Source: Bacillota bacterium (lineage in GTDB: Bacteria; Bacillota; Dethiobacteria; Dethiobacterales; Dethiobacteraceae). From it: a DNA stretch of 56,355 bases. The number at the start of each line of letters is the position of its first letter. Within the stretch, counting starts at the first letter, position 1. The stretch spans positions 1-56,355 of the forward strand of contig JAAYSO010000135.1 of NCBI GenBank assembly GCA_012523945.1. Reading direction: 5' to 3'. This document shows positions 53,438 through 56,355 of the stretch, piece after piece. Both the position numbers and the translations under genes were made by a program. The notes under the pieces were generated by a model. The model ran no database searches. It saw only the letters and a program-made list of their open reading frames with translations, and was not told the DNA's origin.

Positions 53438-54049
53438 ATGCTTTTGGCAGGGAAAAAAATTGGCTTTGCGTTAACCGGCTCGCATTGTACACTGGAAGAA
53501 ATTTTCCCTGAAATAGAAAAATTGATCAATGAAGGCGCTGAGATTTACCCCATAATTTCCCCTTCCGTCGATCATACAGATACCAGGTACGGCGAAGCCA
53601 CTGAATGGAAAACAAAACTTGTCAAACTGGCAGGCAAAAGAATCATTAACAGTATTACCGGCGCTGAACCACTGGGACCAAAAAAAGTTTTAGATGCCTG
53701 TGTTATTGCTCCCTGTACCGGCAACACTTTAGCCAAACTGGCAAACGGGATCACAGATACACCGGTGCTGATGGCAGCAAAAGCACAGTTGAGAAATTTA
53801 AGACCTGTAATCTTAGCCATCTCCACCAATGACGGTTTGGGTCTGAATGCAAAAAATATAGGCATTTTAATAAATACAAAAAATATTTACCTGGTACCTT
53901 TTGGTCAGGATAGTCCCTATACAAAGCCAAACTCGCTGGTGGCTAAAATGCAGCTGATTTGCCAAACAGTTTGTGCCGCTTTGGAAGGTAAACAACTGCA
54001 ACCGATGCTGCTTAATATAGCAAAAGAGGAGTTTGAATTTTCCCGGTAA
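53438..54049 (+). CDS. dpaB: Dipicolinate synthase subunit B (flavoprotein)
   Basis: 203 residues, flavoprotein fold of the HFCD type: GKKIGFALTGSHCTLEEIFPEIEKL, PIISPSVDHTDTRYG, VIAPCTGNTLAKLANGITDTPVLMAAKAQLR and RPVILAISTNDGLG. The ATG is directly next to the dpaA stop, with SD GGGAGG inside dpaA. In B. subtilis asd follows; here the aspartokinase gene follows after 13 bases. Confidence 0.95.
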   Translation: MLLAGKKIGFALTGSHCTLEEIFPEIEKLINEGAEIYPIISPSVDHTDTRYGEATEWKTKLVKLAGKRIINSITGAEPLGPKKVLDACVIAPCTGNTLAKLANGITDTPVLMAAKAQLRNLRPVILAISTNDGLGLNAKNIGILINTKNIYLVPFGQDSPYTKPNSLVAKMQLICQTVCAALEGKQLQPMLLNIAKEEFEFSR

Positions 54050-54062
54050 AGAAGGTGATTAA

Positions 54063-55283
54063 TTGCGCCTGATAATTCAAAAATTCGGCGGTTCATCGCT
54101 GGCAAACCCCAGTTTACGTCAAAAAGTTATTCAGCATGTCAAACAAGCAGTAAATAAGGGGTATTTTCTGGTAGTGGTGGTTTCGGCTTTAGGACGCAAA
54201 GGCGACCCTTATGCCACAGATACTTTACAGGACTTCCTGGCTCAAACTGTGCCTGCTCCCCCATTAAGGGAGACTGATTTGCTTCTTTCATGTGGCGAAA
54301 GTATTGCTGCTGCGGTAGTTGCGGCTGAACTGCAGCAAGCAGGCTGTAATGCCGTGGCGCTGACAGGTTGGCAGGCCGGCATTATCACTGACGGGTACTT
54401 TGGCCGGGCGGAAATTAAGCGCATTAATAAAGAAAATCTTTTGCGCCTGCTGCAAAATGGTAAAATTGCGGTAGTTGCAGGTTTTCAAGGTATCTCTGAA
54501 GAAGGGGAAGTTACAACTTTAGGACGCGGCGGCTCGGATATTACGGCAGTAGCGCTGGGTGCCGCTTTAGAGGCAGAATTTGTTGAGATTTACTCTGATG
54601 TGGCGGCAGTAATGACGGCCGACCCGAACCTGGTACCGGAGGCTAAGCCGATCTTGCATCTGGGTTACCAGGAAGTTTTACAAATGGCACAGGGGGGAGC
54701 GAAAGTTATTCACCCGCGGGCTGTAGATATAGCACTACAATATAACTTACCACTAGTACTGAAAAAAACCGGAGAAGATGAGGAGGGAACAGTAGTTTCA
54801 CACCAAGTGCAGCGGGAAAACTTTTCTTTTCTTGACCGCACCAAAATTGTCACCGGGATCACACACGTCACAGGTCTGGCGCAAGTGCAAATTCTGACAG
54901 ATCTTTCCGAGGTACAAACAGAAGAAGTTTTGAAAGTGCTCTCCAATGCGGGGATCAGTATTGATCTCATCAGCTTATCTCCTCAGGAAAAAATGTTTAC
55001 CATTGATGCCCGGGAAGGTAAAAAAGCCGCACAACTTATGCAGAATTTGGGGATTGAGGCTAAAATAGAGACCGGTTTTGCCAAAGTAACCATTGTCGGC
55101 TCAGGTATGCGCGGTATTCCCGGAGTCATGGTCCGCATTGTTTCCGCTTTAAATAAAGCCAAAACACAAATTAGGCAAACGGCTGATTCGCACGTAAATA
55201 TTTCCTGCCTGGTACGAGAAGAAAATGTTGCTGCTGCCGTACGTGCCCTGCATACTGAATTTGGTCTGGACGGGGGAAAATGA
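54063..55283 (+). CDS. dapG: Aspartate kinase (DapG/LysC)
   Basis: Phosphorylates aspartate, first step to lysine, diaminopimelate and dipicolinate. 406 residues, TTG start with SD GAAGGTG. Catalytic domain: IQKFGGSSLANPSLR, SCGESIAAAVVAAEL, AVVAGFQGISEEGEVTTLGRGGSDITAVALGAAL and EIYSDVAAVMTADPNLVPEAK. Two C-terminal ACT domains (about 260-406) for end-product control are present. Placement after dpaAB points to the DapG isozyme of B. subtilis. No asd between it and dpaB. Confidence 0.93.
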   Translation: MRLIIQKFGGSSLANPSLRQKVIQHVKQAVNKGYFLVVVVSALGRKGDPYATDTLQDFLAQTVPAPPLRETDLLLSCGESIAAAVVAAELQQAGCNAVALTGWQAGIITDGYFGRAEIKRINKENLLRLLQNGKIAVVAGFQGISEEGEVTTLGRGGSDITAVALGAALEAEFVEIYSDVAAVMTADPNLVPEAKPILHLGYQEVLQMAQGGAKVIHPRAVDIALQYNLPLVLKKTGEDEEGTVVSHQVQRENFSFLDRTKIVTGITHVTGLAQVQILTDLSEVQTEEVLKVLSNAGISIDLISLSPQEKMFTIDAREGKKAAQLMQNLGIEAKIETGFAKVTIVGSGMRGIPGVMVRIVSALNKAKTQIRQTADSHVNISCLVREENVAAAVRALHTEFGLDGGK

Positions 55284-55288
55284 TTTGT

Positions 55289-55317
55289 TTGAAAAATAAC
55301 TGTCGATTTGTTATAAT
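55289..55317 (+). promoter_or_regulatory. Strong sigma-A type promoter for dapA
   Basis: TTGAAA at 55289-55294, 17-base spacer, perfect TATAAT at 55312-55317, between aspartokinase and dapA. It gives dapA vegetative expression apart from the dpa transcript. Confidence 0.88.
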
Positions 55318-55359
55318 GACTTGAAGTTTATTTTGGAAATTTGTTGGAGGTGACCCCTG

Positions 55360-56247
55360 TTGAACGCACCTTTTGGGGAAGTCTTGACGGCCATGGTTAC
55401 ACCTTTTGATGAAAACGGGGAAGTCAATTATGAAAACGCTGCTGCTTTAGCTACATACCTGGCAGATAACGGCAGTGACGGTATCGTTGTTGCCGGCACA
55501 ACCGGAGAATCACCCACACTCACTGTTGAGGAAAAAGTTGAACTATTTAAAGTAGTTCGCCGGGCAGTAGGAAACAAAGTTAAAGTAATTGCCGGAACCG
55601 GATCTAATTCCACTAAAGCATCCGTGGAGCTGACCCAAAAAGCTGAAGCTTGCGGTGTAGATGGCATTATGTTAGTAGTCCCTTATTACAATAAGCCTTC
55701 GCAGGAAGGTTTATATCAACATTTTGCCGCAATCGCCCGTGCCACGGAACTCCCCGTTATGTTATATAATGTACCGGGGCGCACAGCAATAAATTTATCA
55801 GACCAGACAGTATTAAGGCTGGCCAAAGATTTTAACAATATTGTGTCCATTAAGGAGGCCAGCGGTGATTTAGAACAAATTACTCGTATTGTCGGCAATG
55901 CACCGTCCGGTTTTGCCGTTTACAGCGGTGATGACAGCATGACTTTGCCGGTTTTGGCAGTGGGGGGCTGCGGTATTGTTTCTGTTGCCTCACATATTGC
56001 CGGTAAAGAAATCAAAAATATGATCACGGCTTTTATGAACCGCGATCTGGCAGAAAGCATCAGGATTCATCAACGTTTAATGCCTTTATTTAAAGCTCTT
56101 TTCATTACTTCTAACCCTTCACCGGTTAAAGGTGCTTTGAAAATGTTAGGACATAAAGTAGGACCGCTGCGCCTGCCATTGGTAGAAATTAACGCCCAGG
56201 AGCAGGAAGTAATTAGAAAAGTACTGCAGGAACTAGATTACCTCTAG
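55360..56247 (+). CDS. dapA: 4-hydroxy-tetrahydrodipicolinate synthase
   Basis: Condenses aspartate semialdehyde and pyruvate; branch point to diaminopimelate, lysine and dipicolinate. 295-residue TIM barrel: TAMVTPFDENGEVNYENAA, GIVVAGTTGESPTL, MLVVPYYNKPSQEGLYQHF, MLYNVPGRT with the active Tyr, and IVSIKEASGD with Schiff-base Lys165. TTG start after SD GGAGGTG. It has its own sigma-A promoter and a terminator directly after, so it can be made when the sigma-K unit is silent. Confidence 0.97.
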   Translation: MNAPFGEVLTAMVTPFDENGEVNYENAAALATYLADNGSDGIVVAGTTGESPTLTVEEKVELFKVVRRAVGNKVKVIAGTGSNSTKASVELTQKAEACGVDGIMLVVPYYNKPSQEGLYQHFAAIARATELPVMLYNVPGRTAINLSDQTVLRLAKDFNNIVSIKEASGDLEQITRIVGNAPSGFAVYSGDDSMTLPVLAVGGCGIVSVASHIAGKEIKNMITAFMNRDLAESIRIHQRLMPLFKALFITSNPSPVKGALKMLGHKVGPLRLPLVEINAQEQEVIRKVLQELDYL

Positions 56248-56291
56248 ACAAGAAAGAGGCGAAACCAAGGTTTATAATTACCTCTGAAAAA

Positions 56292-56315
56292 AACCGTGTG
56301 CAGCACGGTTTTTTT
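56292..56315 (+). terminator. Intrinsic terminator after dapA
   Basis: Seven-pair stem AACCGTG (56292-56298) with CACGGTT (56304-56310), 5-base loop, then T's to 56315. The remaining 40 bases contain an SD-like TTGGAGG but no gene long enough to call. Confidence 0.9.
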
Positions 56316-56355
56316 GTTGGAGGAAAAAATAACGTCTTGCTTGTGGTTGAGTGAG

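Noticed and set aside
56316-56355. Start of a further gene after dapA
   Set aside because: An SD-like TTGGAGG is present, but the readable frames are too short or stop within the window.

Overview
The window is chromosomal DNA from an endospore-forming, low-to-moderate-GC Firmicute, most likely class Clostridia (Peptococcaceae/Syntrophomonadales-like; I cannot name the genus). The evidence is the Bacillus/Clostridia gene order (prkC-rsgA-rpe; topA-trmFO-xerC-hslVU-codY; rpsB-tsf-pyrH-frr-uppS-cdsA-dxr-rseP-ispG; rimP-nusA-ylxR-ylxQ-infB-rbfA-nrnA-truB-ribF-rpsO-pnp), Gram-positive Shine-Dalgarno (SD) sequences before nearly every gene, and spore genes (alpha/beta SASP, ytaF, ylmC/ymxH, dipicolinate synthase dpaAB). 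Almost all genes lie on the + strand. No tRNA, rRNA, CRISPR array, insertion sequence or prophage was seen.

Layout. 1-2198: 3' end of a PASTA Ser/Thr kinase, rsgA, rpe. 2199-10783: a sigma-A type promoter, FMN riboswitch and terminator control ribD-ribE-ribBA-ribH; an ECF sigma/anti-sigma pair, polA and mutM follow with no visible terminator until 10752. 10877-18084: ytaF, a five-gene oligopeptide ABC transporter and NAD-type isocitrate dehydrogenase. 18078-19938: an SASP with two candidate germination-protease motifs, a small YflT-like protein and a lipoprotein-like polysaccharide deacetylase. 20232-28593: dprA and the topA...codY cluster. 28702-37443: an unrecognised membrane protein, then translation factors, undecaprenyl-PP and CDP-DAG synthesis, the MEP enzymes Dxr and IspG, and RseP. 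37456-47878: the rimP-nusA-infB-rpsO-pnp region with leader structures. 48083-52411: two deacetylase-fold proteins, a VanW-like protein, dut, small membrane and PRC-barrel proteins, and a stress-protein homologue whose SD lies in a predicted hairpin. 52491-56315: a sigma-K-like promoter, dpaA, dpaB, aspartokinase, then dapA behind its own sigma-A type promoter.

How the parts work together. FMN can be sensed by the riboswitch, and RibF at 44254 makes FMN/FAD. The lysine branch supplies dihydrodipicolinate, which DpaAB oxidises to the spore-core dipicolinate. The wall cluster and UppS/CdsA/RseP serve the envelope.

Most of the window is conserved housekeeping, and I saw no large undescribed system. 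Items most worth a second look: a free-standing single-PASTA mini-protein between frr and uppS; the SD-occluding hairpin before a stress-protein gene; an SASP with tandem protease motifs; several genes whose SD points to CTG or even ATC as the start; a wall cluster in which a YlxY-like protein and a VanW-like protein share an N-terminal domain; the split promoter logic and missing asd in the dpa-lysC-dapA region; and missing proS/polC and flagellar genes at their usual places.
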